Assembly (NCBI GenBank): GCA_003290165.1
Contig: QNQO01002096.1
Span: 101,316-165,315, forward strand
Source: Berberis thunbergii
Lineage: Eukaryota; Streptophyta; Magnoliopsida; Ranunculales; Berberidaceae
Reading direction: 5' to 3'
DNA: 64,000 nt
Below the pieces are notes generated by a model, which worked only from the letters and a program-made list of their open reading frames with translations, was not told the origin of the DNA and ran no database searches. Every line of letters begins with the position of its first letter. The stretch's first letter is position 1. The translations under genes were made by a program, and so were the position numbers. Shown piece after piece: positions 63,035 through 64,000 of this stretch.

Positions 63035-64000
63035 ATGATGGCGATGTTGAAAAGAGGCGGAGCAGCAACAGTAGCTGTGTTTGTGTTTGATCCACGGAAC
63101 CCAAAGGTGACTTCTTCTTCTTCTTCACTCTGTATTTCGTTCCAAATCAACTGCTAATGAGAAGCAACAACTATTTTATCATATGTGAGAAATGGGTGTG
63201 TGTAAATCTGCAACTCTTGGCCTTGATGAGGCTCTGGGTTTGTTCCATCGTCTCCTAAATCTAAACCCCATTCCCCCAATTGTGACCTTCAATCAACTTT
63301 TAGGGAGCCATTGTTAAGATGAAACACTATCACAAGGTCTTCCCTTTGTTCAATTTGATGGAATCCACGGGAGTCCAACTAAATATTGTAGCCTTTAACA
63401 TACTCATCAACTGTTACTGCCGTGTGGGTAGAGTCGACTTTGGTTTCTCTGTTCTAGGGGGAATTTTGAAACGTGGGTTGATTTGTATGGATGATGATAA
63501 AGTAGATCCGGCCATTGATTTGTTTAACAAAATTGTGAAATATGGGTACCCCAGCGACAAATTTACTTATGGTATAATTATTGACAAGCTTTTGAAGGAA
63601 AATCGGATGAAAGAGGCAGTGGATTTATTCCAAGAAATGATTGGAAGGGGAATTCCACTGAATGTTGTTACCTGCAATTCATTAATTCATGGGTTGTGCA
63701 ATTATCGCATGTGGGAAGAAGCTGCTAGCTTTTTTGATGATATGGCGAGTCGTGGGATTGTACCGAATGTTGTCACTTTTAACATCATGGTTGATGCTCT
63801 TTGCAAGGATGGGAAAATCGAAGAAGCACGCAACATGATGAAAATAATGTCTCAAAGAGGGGTTGTTCCTAATGTAATAACATATACCTCATTGATTCAT
63901 GGGTTGTGCAATTCTGGCATGTGGGAAGTAGCTACCAGTCTTTTTGATGATATGGTGAATCATGGGATCATACCGAACGTTGTCACTTTTAGCATCATGG
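63035..64000 (+). pseudogene. Restorer-of-fertility-like PPR, copy 3 (frameshifted, runs off the window)
   Basis: Starts like the other copies at 63035 (MMAMLKRGGAATVAVFVFDP). Compared with copy 1 it has, in order, a net 8-bp loss near 63120, a 16-bp loss near 63165, a 4-bp gain near 63200, a 1-bp gain near 63303 and an in-frame 39-bp loss near 63490. The start is therefore out of frame with the repeats. From about 63357 to the window end the PPR frame is open (about 214 codons, repeats 1-7), with residue differences from both other copies. Either it is a pseudogene or, less likely, an internal ATG (63357) is used without the targeting sequence. Confidence 0.8.

Noticed and set aside
1..64000. 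CRISPR arrays, bacterial operons, riboswitches
   Set aside because: None expected in plant nuclear DNA and none seen; regular repeats here are minisatellite, microsatellite or PPR coding repeats.

Overview
The window is plant nuclear DNA, almost certainly from a eudicot. It is AT-rich, has intron-bearing genes with GT/AG borders, and carries families typical of land plants: P-class PPR proteins, a FAR1-related factor, an isoprenylated heavy-metal protein, a plant GnTII and plant-type transposons. The species cannot be named from the sequence.

Left part (1-18.2 kb) is the gene-bearing part. It opens with the 3' end of a copia-like element. Then come GnTII (minus, Golgi N-glycan branching), a three-exon HMA/CaaX protein (minus), a three-exon 121-aa plastid membrane protein (plus), a three-exon 144-aa conserved protein of unknown function (minus), and a single-exon FAR1-related gene (minus). 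The spaces and introns hold several small inverted-repeat elements.

Middle part (18.2-30.1 kb) has no intact gene. A segment of 13.4-15.2 kb, including exon 1 of the 144-aa gene, is repeated at 24.7-29.2 kb. There it has taken up a 2.3-kb PIF/Harbinger-like element, which itself contains a SINE, and it abuts a long-TIR element. Two elements here carry pieces of host genes: a hAT-like element with a TCP-domain fragment and a Pack-MULE-like element with a vacuolar-sorting-receptor fragment.

Right part (30.1-64 kb) is a cluster of restorer-of-fertility-like PPR genes: two intact copies (30.4 and 45.7 kb) and a frameshifted third copy running off the end. The two intact copies differ by exactly two 35-residue repeats and at many RNA-base-specifying residues. 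Between them lie a broken triterpene synthase (oxidosqualene cyclase) split by a TRIM-like element, a broken STR10-like rhodanese gene and duplicated PPR flanks. The right end holds three long LTRs of one family (one apparently with a captured PPR fragment) and a 3.5-kb internally deleted Ty3/gypsy element with 436-bp LTRs.

I see no operon-like or defence-type system. The most notable biology is (i) the fast-evolving PPR cluster and (ii) repeated capture of exon pieces by several transposon classes within a short distance. All similarity statements come from reading the translated sequence and from memory of the families; no database search was run.
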